26,389 nucleotides of DNA from CAKUFA01 sp963656345 (lineage in GTDB: Bacteria > Bacillota > Clostridia > Christensenellales > Aristaeellaceae), in NCBI GenBank assembly GCA_963656345.1, contig CAVKHY010000023.1, positions 1-26,389 on the forward strand, in the 5' to 3' direction. This document shows, piece by piece, positions 1 through 8,337 of this stretch; position 1 is the stretch's first letter; each line of letters opens with the position of its first letter. The position numbers were made by a program, and so were the translations under genes. The notes below the pieces were generated by a model. It was given only the letters and a program-made list of their open reading frames with translations. It had not been told where the DNA came from and searched no databases.

Positions 1-55
1 CGCATTCCCCGGATAGCCTCCAATTTCAATCCACGCACCCCGTGAGGGGTGCGAC
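1..55 (-). CRISPR. Start of a type I-C CRISPR array: first repeat and partial first spacer
   Basis: Bases 23-55, read on the minus strand, form a 33-nt unit that starts GTCGCACCCC and ends GGATTGAAAT, the typical type I-C repeat form. It has an 8-bp stem (plus-strand arms 34-41 and 46-53, loop GTGA). Bases 1-22 would be the start of the first spacer. The unit lies directly after cas2 and a leader, in the same orientation as the cas operon, as expected for the leader-proximal repeat. Only one repeat is inside the window, so repetition itself cannot be seen; the call rests on the repeat sequence and on the adjacent I-C cas genes. Confidence 0.88.
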
Positions 56-283
56 AGCAAAAGTGCACAAAATGCATCGTGCCTTTTGCAACAAAACCTA
101 GAAAGAAGCTTTGGCAGGCGACGTTTTCGTCCGAAAAGCAAGCTTTTGTTCGGCGAAAACGGTCACAGACCTATGCTTGGTTTCCTAATTTTGCTTTTTA
201 TGCGGCACTCGAAGGTGCGAACCTCCCGGGGATTTTCTGCGAGCTTCACCTTCGCACAGGCAGAGAACATCCTCTTTAGCCTG
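56..283 (-). promoter_or_regulatory. CRISPR leader
   Basis: This 228-bp stretch between the cas2 stop and the first repeat carries no convincing gene on either strand and is AT-rich with A/T runs, as leaders are. It should hold the promoter for the pre-crRNA and the signals that direct Cas1-Cas2 to insert new spacers at the first repeat. It contains a 40-bp imperfect palindrome (122-161) and an inverted repeat directly beside the repeat (57-68 with 79-89). No clear -35/-10 pair was identified. Short frames crossing it look like chance. Confidence 0.8.
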
Positions 284-574
284 CTATACCATAAAAACAT
301 CATTGGGAAGATAGGTCTGTTTACAGCCAAAGTGTTCAATCTTTGTTTCGTAGTTTTTGCCAAGGTAGTAAAAGCGTAAACTGTCCCGTTCCGGATCCAT
401 GATGGAGCAAAGCGTATGCTGCAGGCTCCGGCATTGGGCAGCGTCCAGCAGGCATTCGAACACGGAGTTCTGCACCCGCTGACCATAGTTGACGCACTGC
501 TTGGCAATCTGACGCAACCGTCTTCGGCCGGCAGCGTCTTCCGTGTTGACATCGTATGTAATCAATACCAACAT
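284..574 (-). CDS. cas2: CRISPR-associated endonuclease Cas2 (type I-C)
   Basis: A 96-aa protein of normal Cas2 length. It begins MLVLITYDVNTED, the first beta strand of the ferredoxin-like fold with the conserved metal-binding Asp at residue 8. The segment GQRVQNSVFEC around residues 31-41 matches the second conserved Cas2 motif. Cas2 dimers bridge two Cas1 dimers to form the spacer integration complex. It is the last gene of the cas operon, 4 bp after cas1, and faces the leader and array, the standard type I-C order. Confidence 0.96.
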   Translation of the reverse strand: MLVLITYDVNTEDAAGRRRLRQIAKQCVNYGQRVQNSVFECLLDAAQCRSLQHTLCSIMDPERDSLRFYYLGKNYETKIEHFGCKQTYLPNDVFMV

Positions 575-578
575 GTTA

Positions 579-1610
579 TCACTTCCACAAAAAGGGTGGA
601 TAATCCTCTAAATCTCCGCGCAAAAATCTGGCCAGGAGCAGCGCCTGCATGTAAGGAACCAAGCCCCAGGGAATCTTTTCTTCCAGGAAGGGATGGGTCA
701 GGGTTTCCTGCTTCTTTTCCTGCCATTTTTTCAGGAAAGTCTTGCGGCCGTTGTCTGTCAGCAGCACGGCGCCGCTTTCCTGAAAGTCAAAGTCGGATGG
801 TTTCAATATTCGATTATTTACCATGGTCAGCGCAAATCGATCTGCGAAGCAGGGACGAAGCTCCTCCATCAGATCCAGCGCCAGGGATGTCCTCCCGGGA
901 CGATCCCTGTGGAGAAAGCCCACGTAGGCATCCAGCCCCACGCTTTCCAGTGCGGAAGCGCATTCGCCGGCCAACAGGCTGTAAGCGAAGGAAAGCAGCG
1001 CATTGAAAGCATCCAGCGGCGGGCGGCGGCTTCGTTCGTGGAAGAAGAACGTATCCTTCCCCTGAAGAATCATGTCGTCCAGCAGGCTGAAGTAGGCGGC
1101 GGCGCCCGTGCCTTCCAGCCCTCGCAGACTGTCAGGGGACGTTACCTCCGCTACCTGTGGCAGCAAATCTTTCAGTTGAGCGGAAACCGCACTGAATCGA
1201 TTGCCATCCACTCGCAAACCATGATCGCGGCTGGTGCGCTCGATGCTCCATCGGCTGTTGAAAATCTTGCCAAAGATCATCATCCGTGCCACCCGGCAGC
1301 TTTGCGCCGGATCATCGGCAGTGCGATACTGGGCACGGCGCAACAGCACATTCCCTTGGGTAAAGCCGGTTGTGCGAGCCAGAAATCTTCCCCTTGGTGT
1401 GCAAAAGGACATGGCGATGCCTTTTTTTGCGCAGGCGCCCATCAGCGCAGGGGATGCGCCTGCGTAGGAAAAGGATACAATTCCCTGAATCGTATGCAAG
1501 GGATACCGCTGCACCACCTCGCCATCCCGGTTGGCAACCACGTTTTCTCCATCCAGCGAAAGATACACATCCTGAGAAGTAACAAAGAGGGTATTCAGCA
1601 GCTGTCTCAT
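579..1610 (-). CDS. cas1: CRISPR-associated integrase Cas1 (type I-C)
   Basis: A 343-aa protein, the usual length for I-C Cas1. It integrates new spacers into the array together with Cas2. The N-terminal beta domain starts MRQLLNTLFVTSQDVYLSLDG. The helical domain shows the metal-binding triad E166 (RGLEG), H234 (GFLHRDRPGR) and D246 (ALDLMEE). The start at 1610 overlaps the cas4 stop as ATGA. The frame stays open further upstream to 1886, but that part lies wholly inside cas4 and does not look like Cas1. Close linkage to cas4 and cas2 suggests the three act as one adaptation module. Confidence 0.96.
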   Translation of the reverse strand: MRQLLNTLFVTSQDVYLSLDGENVVANRDGEVVQRYPLHTIQGIVSFSYAGASPALMGACAKKGIAMSFCTPRGRFLARTTGFTQGNVLLRRAQYRTADDPAQSCRVARMMIFGKIFNSRWSIERTSRDHGLRVDGNRFSAVSAQLKDLLPQVAEVTSPDSLRGLEGTGAAAYFSLLDDMILQGKDTFFFHERSRRPPLDAFNALLSFAYSLLAGECASALESVGLDAYVGFLHRDRPGRTSLALDLMEELRPCFADRFALTMVNNRILKPSDFDFQESGAVLLTDNGRKTFLKKWQEKKQETLTHPFLEEKIPWGLVPYMQALLLARFLRGDLEDYPPFLWK

Positions 1611-2266
1611 GGTTCGCCCTCCATGGCATGGCGGAGATAGTCGGCAACAGAACGATTCCGCATCAGTTTGGGTAAACACAGTGCCTTCAGGGAACAGGCA
1701 TTGCAGGCTTTTGTGGGCTTGACCTTCGGGGTGCTGCCCCGGTCGTATAGGTCGTGCATTTCCTTCAGCAGTTCCTGAACCTCCTGCCGCAGCTCCGGCG
1801 TAAACGGCACTTCCTGCCGCCGTCTGGGCTGGCCATAGTACAGCGCACCGGTGGGAATGTCGCAGCAAAGCATTTCTTCCAGGCACATGGCCTGACCGCA
1901 GAGTTGCAATTCATCCATGGTGTCGCCCTTCGGCACGCCCCGCTTGTATTCCACAGGGTAAGGCTGCCAAAGCCCATCCTTTCCGGGAAGGAGAATCCCA
2001 TCTGCCTTGCGGTGAAACTCCAGCACGTCGCAGGCGCCTGAAACCCCGAGGGATGCAGAATGAATCTGCATGCCCCGGGTAATCAGGGTGTCTCCGCGAC
2101 TTTCCGTAAAATCCTGGTCATGGGCACGTTCGTGAAGAATTTCACCGTCTGTTGTGCGGTAATTTTCTGCCCACTGATTCTCAATGGCAATCAGCGCCCA
2201 CTGCCTTCGGCAAAACTTGAAGTGCTGCAGGCCGGATAGCTGGAGGTAATCCTCCTGCTTATACAC
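1607..2266 (-). CDS. cas4: CRISPR-associated exonuclease Cas4 (type I-C)
   Basis: A 219-aa RecB-like nuclease with an iron-sulfur cluster that trims prespacers and helps select the PAM and orientation during adaptation. The cluster Cys are visible: C19 in FKFCRRQW and three in the C-terminal CNACSLKALC. The RecB nuclease motifs follow in order: Asp in GACDVLEF, Glu-X-Lys in PVEYKRG and the Gln of the QLCGQAMCLEE helix. It overlaps cas7 by 8 bp and cas1 by 4 bp, which suggests translational coupling. All catalytic and cluster residues appear intact. Confidence 0.95.
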   Translation of the reverse strand: MYKQEDYLQLSGLQHFKFCRRQWALIAIENQWAENYRTTDGEILHERAHDQDFTESRGDTLITRGMQIHSASLGVSGACDVLEFHRKADGILLPGKDGLWQPYPVEYKRGVPKGDTMDELQLCGQAMCLEEMLCCDIPTGALYYGQPRRRQEVPFTPELRQEVQELLKEMHDLYDRGSTPKVKPTKACNACSLKALCLPKLMRNRSVADYLRHAMEGEP

Positions 2267-3140
2267 CTTCGATCACTTCCGGTACAAGGCCATCCAGATC
2301 CTCCAGGGTGATTTCGTAGTCGTCCAGCTCGGTGGGCTGGGCGGTTTCATCCGTCAGCTTTACCTTCAACGAGCGGTGTACCTTGGCGGAAGAATACTGA
2401 CCATCCTTGCAGTTGTGCTTCCACCAGTACAGCTTCACCACCTCCATGGATCCATCGGGACGAGCAGAGGAAGCGTCATTGACGAACAGGGTGCGCAAGC
2501 ACTCCTTGATGGTTTCTGCATCCGCCTCAGAGAACCCGGTTTTCTCTGCCAGCTGCACATTGATGGAACCCTTGATTTGATACAGGCCGAACCGGACGAA
2601 GTGCTTCGTGCCCATGGTGTCCGAGGAACGTTCTCCCTTGTTTTCTGTCGGGTCTCCGTTGACACTCTTCGTAATCTGGAGCGATTCGATCTCTACCGGG
2701 GAAATGCTTACTGCCTGGTGAATGGATACCGGCCCACGTACGCCAACAGATACGCCCTTGCCGTTCTTTTCTTCATCTTTCTTTGCACCTTTAGAGGTGT
2801 TAAAGGCAAAGACCTGCCCGAAGGAACGTACGTCCAACCAAGTTTCACAGGCGGTCTTCTGGTAGGTATCCCGGTCTTTGACATTTTTCAACGTGTTGGA
2901 TGCACGTTCACTCAGGCTGCTAAAGCCATCATCACAGCGATCATTGGACTGAACGAAAATCTTGTTACCAAAATCCTGCATCCGGTTGCGAATCTTCCGC
3001 TTGATGCATACATCGGAGATTTCACCAAAGCCGTTGTAATCCGTACGGGGACGGTTGCCATTCAGGGGATCACCGTTGCTATTGGCCATTCGGACGGTTA
3101 CCAGGGCAACAAAGTCAATCTTGTTCTGCAAAGTGCTCAT
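2259..3140 (-). CDS. cas7: Cascade backbone protein Cas7 (Csd2 family, type I-C)
   Basis: A 293-aa Csd2/Cas7 RAMP protein. Several copies polymerise along the crRNA to form the backbone of the I-C surveillance complex. The start, with DFVALVTVRMANSNGDPLNG and then RPRTDYNGFGEISDVCIKRK, is the characteristic Csd2 opening. The central VGVRGPVSIHQAVSISPVE and TKHFVRFGLYQ segments are also typical. It overlaps cas8c by 4 bp (ATGA) and cas4 by 8 bp, within one polycistron. No truncation is seen. Confidence 0.96.
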   Translation of the reverse strand: MSTLQNKIDFVALVTVRMANSNGDPLNGNRPRTDYNGFGEISDVCIKRKIRNRMQDFGNKIFVQSNDRCDDGFSSLSERASNTLKNVKDRDTYQKTACETWLDVRSFGQVFAFNTSKGAKKDEEKNGKGVSVGVRGPVSIHQAVSISPVEIESLQITKSVNGDPTENKGERSSDTMGTKHFVRFGLYQIKGSINVQLAEKTGFSEADAETIKECLRTLFVNDASSARPDGSMEVVKLYWWKHNCKDGQYSSAKVHRSLKVKLTDETAQPTELDDYEITLEDLDGLVPEVIEGV

Positions 3141-3538
3141 TGTTCATTTTCCTCCTCTTCGTTGGTGTCTTCCTTTTGCTTGCGGGACTTATACAGCTCA
3201 TTGCGCTGGAGGTAGTAACCAATGAGATAAGTATCTCCCAAAGGTTTGTTCCATTCGTGCTCTGGGCTGGCGAAAATCTGCTCCGTGATTTCACCGATGA
3301 GATTCTTGTAATAGCTTCTCATACCCGGCTTAAGGCGAGGGAAATAGGCACGCTCCAGCTGGGACTCAATCGTATTAGCCGTGTGCAGCGGACGTTGGCA
3401 GTAGACGGACTGCAAACGAATAGCATTGGGTTCCCGCTCCTCGTTTGCGCCATAGGTATCCCGTTCGACCTTCTCCAACACCGCCAGCAGCCGTCCAAAC
3501 TGATAGCTGCGGTCTTTTCGTTCCTGATCCAGTGCCAT
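3137..3538 (-). CDS. cas11c: Cas11c small subunit, translated from an internal start in cas8c
   Basis: Type I-C systems are known to make their small subunit Cas11c from an internal start in the 3' part of cas8c. Here an in-frame ATG at 3538 (Met 470 of Cas8c) is preceded by AAGGAGG (3553-3547) with an 8-nt spacer, a stronger site than those of several annotated genes in the window. The product would be 133 aa, starting MALDQERKDRSYQFGR and sharing its C-terminus with Cas8c. It is mostly helical and charged, as small subunits are. It would line the belly of Cascade beside Cas7 and stabilise the non-target strand. Expression is inferred from the signal and from family knowledge. Confidence 0.8.
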   Translation of the reverse strand: MALDQERKDRSYQFGRLLAVLEKVERDTYGANEEREPNAIRLQSVYCQRPLHTANTIESQLERAYFPRLKPGMRSYYKNLIGEITEQIFASPEHEWNKPLGDTYLIGYYLQRNELYKSRKQKEDTNEEEENEQ

Positions 3539-4945
3539 GGTCAGTTCCTCCTTCCTGTGGTCAACATAATATTTGCGGATCACTGCGCAGGCAGTGACAA
3601 GCAGTCGTCTGTACACCTGAGCATCGTAGGCCTGGGGCGTAGAAGCCCGGTTGACCAGTGCACGCTCAATGTCGGCTGGGAAAAGTGCCTTGTCTACCCG
3701 ACAGGCAATCAATCGCTGCATCTGCTGCTTCAGTACTCGATCATCTGTTACCAACTTGAAACGTTTGTTTTCTTCTCTTTGGGTACCAAAGGCACAGTTA
3801 ACGATCTGGAACAAATCGGGGGACTGAATAGCATCATATCGATTACTTTCCGGATTCCAACCCCACCAGCAGCAGGTGGCATCCCAGTCATAAAGTCGCT
3901 GCAAAAAGTCCGACGCTTGCAGTTCATTGTAGTAAGTCAGTGCCAGACGGCCTGTGGTTGCTGCATCAAAGGCTGCAATAACCACGCCGCTGCCGCTTGG
4001 CAGTTGGGATTGCCTGCCTTGCAGGGTTGACCACAGCACACTGCGATAATCAGTGGGTGTCGTTGCTGTAGAAGGAACGGTACAGAATGGCAGCACAACA
4101 TGGGGCACTTCCTTCCCTTGCGGATTCCAGCACAGAAAAGTTCGCCCGCCCCGCATAATGCTTACGCCCTGATCTGCAATCAGCCAACGCAGTGCATTGT
4201 GTGCTTTCTGTGTGGCTTCATAGCTGATAGTAGCAGCCTGCCAATCTTCCGTAAAACGTCCGCGGAAAGTGAAATTAGACTTATCATTGGCTGATACAAG
4301 TTTGGCATTACCATAAAAAGGAACAACGCCCTTTGGACTGTTGCTGCAGGGGGTACAAAATTCTCCGGAAAGCATGCATAGGCTTTGGCGTGGGTTGCTC
4401 TCTTCGCGGTGATGCTCGTACCAAGCTGTATAAGCATGAAACAGATTCAGGTTCGCCCAGCAAGGACCACTTTCCTCTCCAATGCCAAAGACACTCCAGC
4501 AAATCAAAGCATCGTTTTTCAGATTCGTTATGCCATGGTCATTCAAATCCTTCGGTAGCGTTTTGCCCTGTAAGTACTTTAGGATGGGCGGCAGCATAGG
4601 ATGCGTAAAGTCGGAGTCTGTCCATGCCTTTAGTTGCAAGAGGTATGTATGGAAACGTTTTTCGTCTTGCCCGGAAAGGTAATCAAAGCGGTCACACAAG
4701 GGGTGAGGGACAATGCCGCGTGTTCGTCCGGCGGATTCTTCGGTTGCCGGAATAATGATTTTCTCATGATCCTTGCCTACCTTTGCCGCATTCACCATGT
4801 GACCCTGTGCATCTAGGGTAACCTCAATGACTGCACTGGTAACTACATGCCCAATGGGCGCCAAAGGTTGTCGATTGGCTTCTATGATGCCCACCAGCGC
4901 ACTGTTGGCATCATAGGTTTCCACTGCTTTCTGCAATAGACCCAT
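3137..4945 (-). CDS. cas8c: Cascade large subunit Cas8c (Csd1 family, type I-C)
   Basis: A 602-aa Csd1/Cas8c protein, the large subunit that recognises the PAM and recruits Cas3. The family is recognised by the N-terminus MGLLQKAVETYDAN, the GIVPHPLCDRFDYLSG segment, the central WWGWNPESNRYD region and the C-terminal RSYYKNLIGEI block. The start at 4945 has GGGGAGGTG upstream and shares one base with the cas5 stop (TAATG). An in-frame extension to 5044 lies inside cas5 and is not used. The last 133 codons can also be translated separately as Cas11c. Confidence 0.95.
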   Translation of the reverse strand: MGLLQKAVETYDANSALVGIIEANRQPLAPIGHVVTSAVIEVTLDAQGHMVNAAKVGKDHEKIIIPATEESAGRTRGIVPHPLCDRFDYLSGQDEKRFHTYLLQLKAWTDSDFTHPMLPPILKYLQGKTLPKDLNDHGITNLKNDALICWSVFGIGEESGPCWANLNLFHAYTAWYEHHREESNPRQSLCMLSGEFCTPCSNSPKGVVPFYGNAKLVSANDKSNFTFRGRFTEDWQAATISYEATQKAHNALRWLIADQGVSIMRGGRTFLCWNPQGKEVPHVVLPFCTVPSTATTPTDYRSVLWSTLQGRQSQLPSGSGVVIAAFDAATTGRLALTYYNELQASDFLQRLYDWDATCCWWGWNPESNRYDAIQSPDLFQIVNCAFGTQREENKRFKLVTDDRVLKQQMQRLIACRVDKALFPADIERALVNRASTPQAYDAQVYRRLLVTACAVIRKYYVDHRKEELTMALDQERKDRSYQFGRLLAVLEKVERDTYGANEEREPNAIRLQSVYCQRPLHTANTIESQLERAYFPRLKPGMRSYYKNLIGEITEQIFASPEHEWNKPLGDTYLIGYYLQRNELYKSRKQKEDTNEEEENEQ

Positions 4946-5670
4946 TATTTCACCTCCCCAAATTCTCCCAGTCCGGAGAAATTGTTTTCTGCATAGCCAA
5001 AGGCCTTCACACCCATGCTTCCTAATGGTTTGTGCATGGGGCATTCCTCAGGGCGGGGAAAGGTGATTACGCCATGCTTCATTACAGGCCGCCAGAAGTT
5101 AGCGGTCATTTGTCCCTTGGTGTCCTCTGAGTACGCCTCGTCTGCATAGGTCAATCCGTGATACATGAGGCCAAAGCTTAGCTCCGGCAAATCGTCGTAG
5201 CTGCCTTTACCTTCGCCGAAGACGCAGGGTTCCACGTACCCCTGACATTCTCGGGCACCCAGGAAAATGTCCCGTCTTCCGCCCTTGACAATCATGCGCT
5301 TGGCAATGTTGTGGTGCTTGTTCTCATTTCTGTCCACAAACAATTCCGGTCGGTTGTCGTTCCACTCAAAGTGGGCACTGACCTGATAGGCACAGTCTTT
5401 CAGGTAGGTATAGTAGGACAGGTCATTTCCACCGTTGTACTTAATGGGACGAATTCCCTTTACCTCCGTTTGGATGGGGTGCATGATACGCACCTTGTCA
5501 ATGTACCAGATGAAGGTAGGCTTCCAGTACACGGAAGAAAGGATGCCCTTCAATGCCTCGTAGGTAGGAATCTGGTAGCTGCACTTTTCTCCGCCCACCC
5601 GCATAATCGGGTCGGAAAACAATCCGTAGTCACCGGTAACCAGGAATTCCACAATATTCGGATGCTCCAT
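4945..5670 (-). CDS. cas5: crRNA endoribonuclease and Cascade subunit Cas5c (Cas5d, type I-C)
   Basis: A 241-aa Cas5 RAMP protein. Type I-C lacks Cas6, and in this subtype Cas5 itself cuts the pre-crRNA in the repeat and then stays on the 5' handle. Counterparts of the Tyr-Lys-His catalytic residues known from Bacillus halodurans Cas5d (Y46, K116, H117) appear at Y48 (SVYWKP) and K118-H119 (ENKHHN). The G-rich GARECQGYVEP segment is also conserved. It lies 4 bp after cas3 and touches cas8c. It is predicted to be active on the hairpin repeat at 23-55. Confidence 0.95.
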   Translation of the reverse strand: MEHPNIVEFLVTGDYGLFSDPIMRVGGEKCSYQIPTYEALKGILSSVYWKPTFIWYIDKVRIMHPIQTEVKGIRPIKYNGGNDLSYYTYLKDCAYQVSAHFEWNDNRPELFVDRNENKHHNIAKRMIVKGGRRDIFLGARECQGYVEPCVFGEGKGSYDDLPELSFGLMYHGLTYADEAYSEDTKGQMTANFWRPVMKHGVITFPRPEECPMHKPLGSMGVKAFGYAENNFSGLGEFGEVK

Positions 5671-5674
5671 TTGA

Positions 5675-8101
5675 TCATGCCTCCGTAAATGGTATTGCTT
5701 TTCGCTCGCTTACAAATCCGAAATTATCATCGTAGTACCCTTCCTGCAAGACCAGCACGGCGCCGTCACACAAGGGGATCAAACCATGATCACCTTCCAG
5801 CCGTGCCCTTTCCCCGGCGTACAAGGAAATTGTGTAGGCCTTGGCTTCTTCCAGCAGATCCTTCATGCACTTGAAATCCCGGGGAAGGGTCAAGGCGTTC
5901 AACGCCGTGATTAGCTCTTTGCCTTTTCCATAAGGTACCAATACATCAGTAGTATTCTCGTCAAAAACCGTGAATTCCTTCCCGGCTGTCTTGAAAGCCT
6001 GAGCCATGATGAAATTTTTGCAATTTGCATCCAGTGCTGCATCGTAAAAGCATTTGTTGTCTGACAGCATGCTGTACAAAGTGGTTTTTTTCCTGCAAAT
6101 ACCGTCAGGCTTTATGGAACCGTCCTGCAACCCATCGGTAGCGGCAAATTCCTTGTAGAGCTCTACGTAGTATCTGCGGATTGCCGCATCCGAAGTCAGG
6201 TCGTTGTCAAATTGCTCCGGGTGTTGTTTGAACTCCGCCAGCAAGGCAAAGGAAGCGTTCTTTCCCATGCAGATATCGGGCAATTTGCTCAAGTCCTCGC
6301 CCCTGCACTGGAGCAGCCGAACCGGCGCAGGCTGTTCACTTTCCCTGTTGCGGTTGCATCGTCCGGCGGACTGCACCATGCTATCCATGCCGGCGAGAAA
6401 GCGGATCACTCGGGCGAAGGAAATGTCTACGCCAGCTTCAATGACCTGCGTAGAAATGCAGACCACCTTTTCTCCTGTCACAGGGTGCTGCAAAGCGTCC
6501 TGCACCTGCTTCAACACCTGCCGGCGGTGGGCCATGCACATGCCGGCAGACAAGTGAAACACATGGTAGGAGTCTTTCATGGCTTGGTACAGGGTTCGCG
6601 CTTCTGCTTTTTTGTTGCAGATGATGAGCAAGCTGTCTGCCTCATCTAGCACTTCAGCGGCTAAACCGGGCACATCCTCCAAGGACATACTTCCTGCGTC
6701 CACCAGCGTTGTCCGGCGAAACACCTGCCATAGAGCCGCATCATGGGGTACCATATCCCTTGCAGGCACGGTAATGGGATGTGCCGCTGCCTCTGAGCAT
6801 GGCTGAGTGGCAGAGCACAGCAGCACCGTTGCACCGCATCCTGCTGCCAGAAAACTGATACCCAGATTGAATAGGCTGAGTAGCTTGCTGGGCACCGTCT
6901 GTACCTCGTCAATGACGATGACGCTGTTGCACAGGCTGTGAAACCGGCGAATGCTGCTGCCTCTGCCATCAAACATCGTATTCAGCAGCTGCACCAGGGT
7001 GGTGATGATGATGGGCGCATCCCATGTTTCCGTCAGCAAATCGGCCATGGACAAATCCTCACCGTTTTCTCTGCTGCGGACAACGTTGGAATGGTGCTCA
7101 AGAACCAGCGAATCATCATCGACATAATCCCGAATGACCTTGGCATTTTGCTCCAGAATGGACAGCAAAGGGGAAGTGAAAATAATCCTTGCCTTGTTTT
7201 TCACTGCACTGTGAGCCAAAGCGAAGCGCAGGGAGCTTAATGTTTTGCCGCCTCCTGTGGGTACGTTTAACCGATACACACCGCCGGGACAGTCTGCAAA
7301 GTCTCTGCACTGCCAGGAAATTTTCTGCCGGGCTGCACCAATAACGGATGTTCCGTCCATAGCATCAATCTTGCGGTCGACTCTGCCGGACAGCGTCTGC
7401 CAAAGTGTCGCTCGTGTTTCTCCTGTGATCGCTGAGGGAAAACACTGGTTGCTCATAAATTCGGCTGTATCACGACGGTCGCCTTCTATCACGGAGGAGC
7501 ATAGCAGTCGCGCCAGCATTCCGATAAAAAACATGACTTCGCCTTCTTTCGGCGTTGGTGCCGGCATGCACTGAACGCAGAAGGCTTCGATTTCCCTGCA
7601 AGCCCGATTAAACAATGGATCGATCTCATCAAAAGAAGTGCATTGCTTAAGAAAATTAGGTATTGCTTCCTCGGCCTGCGTATTTTCTTTTTCCAACCGA
7701 TGCTGAAAACCGGAATGACTGCCGTCATCCACGCAGTCAAACAAACCATGGTGAGCCCCTGCTGCATAGGACAACAACTCTGATGTTAGGGGCGCATAGG
7801 GATCCGTCCCCTGCTGTTTGTGGTAGCGATTCAGCAGAAGTCGCACAGCGGCAAAGGTATGGTTGACTGAACCGGGGGCGATACCTCCTTCAAACACGGC
7901 CTTGTATAGGTAGGTCTGGAATGCCTCCGTTGCTTTTCCGGCGTCATGAACCAATCCTGCAAGGTAAGCCGCATTGCCCAGGTGTGCTTCCTCCAGCGCT
8001 GTCTTGGCATATTGCGCAGTATTTCGATTATGATCGGTCAAGGTTTGATACCGCACCCCGGCATCCTCCCGGCAGATATGGGCAAAGCAAACTTCCTGCA
8101 T
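5675..8101 (-). CDS. cas3: CRISPR-associated helicase-nuclease Cas3 (type I-C, HD domain fused)
   Basis: An 808-aa protein with an N-terminal HD nuclease fused to an SF2 helicase. It is recruited to Cascade-bound target DNA, which it unwinds and degrades. HD residues: H24, the H52-D53 pair (GLVHDAGK), H81 and H117-H118 (GAHHG). Helicase motifs: Walker A PTGGGKT (281-287), DEVQ box (398-401), SAT (430-432) and motif VI SAGRCNRNRE. DEVQ replaces the more usual DEVH. The start at 8101 has AAGGAGG upstream at good spacing; the frame is open to 8191 but that extension lacks such a site. First gene of the cas operon. No confident cas promoter was found in 8102-8279; a weak TTGTAG/GATTAT pair exists. 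Confidence 0.96.
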   Translation of the reverse strand: MQEVCFAHICREDAGVRYQTLTDHNRNTAQYAKTALEEAHLGNAAYLAGLVHDAGKATEAFQTYLYKAVFEGGIAPGSVNHTFAAVRLLLNRYHKQQGTDPYAPLTSELLSYAAGAHHGLFDCVDDGSHSGFQHRLEKENTQAEEAIPNFLKQCTSFDEIDPLFNRACREIEAFCVQCMPAPTPKEGEVMFFIGMLARLLCSSVIEGDRRDTAEFMSNQCFPSAITGETRATLWQTLSGRVDRKIDAMDGTSVIGAARQKISWQCRDFADCPGGVYRLNVPTGGGKTLSSLRFALAHSAVKNKARIIFTSPLLSILEQNAKVIRDYVDDDSLVLEHHSNVVRSRENGEDLSMADLLTETWDAPIIITTLVQLLNTMFDGRGSSIRRFHSLCNSVIVIDEVQTVPSKLLSLFNLGISFLAAGCGATVLLCSATQPCSEAAAHPITVPARDMVPHDAALWQVFRRTTLVDAGSMSLEDVPGLAAEVLDEADSLLIICNKKAEARTLYQAMKDSYHVFHLSAGMCMAHRRQVLKQVQDALQHPVTGEKVVCISTQVIEAGVDISFARVIRFLAGMDSMVQSAGRCNRNRESEQPAPVRLLQCRGEDLSKLPDICMGKNASFALLAEFKQHPEQFDNDLTSDAAIRRYYVELYKEFAATDGLQDGSIKPDGICRKKTTLYSMLSDNKCFYDAALDANCKNFIMAQAFKTAGKEFTVFDENTTDVLVPYGKGKELITALNALTLPRDFKCMKDLLEEAKAYTISLYAGERARLEGDHGLIPLCDGAVLVLQEGYYDDNFGFVSERKAIPFTEA

Positions 8102-8279
8102 GAATCCAACCTCCTTCAAAGTCAAAACAGCATCTGCGAAATCATTTTCTCTCATGTCATTCATCCAGAACATATATTCGATAATCTTCAATAAAAGTCC
8201 TTCTACAAGGCGCTGAAAAGTTTGCGCCCACGCCTGTCTTTCTCCATGCTTGCACCGCTATGCGCCTGATTTCTCCTCA

Positions 8280-8308
8280 TTTACAACCTACCTCCAAAAT
8301 GGTATGAT
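8280..8308 (+). promoter_or_regulatory. Sigma-A promoter of the adh-to-nitroreductase operon
   Basis: TTTACA at 8280-8285 and TATGAT at 8303-8308 are separated by exactly 17 bp. Transcription would begin near 8315, about 23 bp before the start codon of the alcohol dehydrogenase gene. It diverges from the cas3 side. Confidence 0.8.
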
Positions 8309-8337
8309 AAGGCCGTAGTGTGAAAGGAGCTGATTCC

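Noticed and set aside
163..552. Long minus-strand frame across cas2 and the leader
   Set aside because: It overlaps cas2 in another frame, has no ribosome site and encodes no recognisable protein; cas2 is certain.
1610..1886. N-terminal extension of Cas1 to 1886
   Set aside because: It lies entirely inside cas4, does not resemble Cas1, and the family start at 1610 has the ATGA overlap expected of this operon.
4945..5044. Upstream start for Cas8c
   Set aside because: The segment overlaps the end of cas5 and the Csd1-type N-terminus begins at 4945 behind a good ribosome site.
8102..8191. 30-residue extension of Cas3
   Set aside because: The frame is open, but the AAGGAGG site fits the start at 8101 and the extension shows no conserved sequence.
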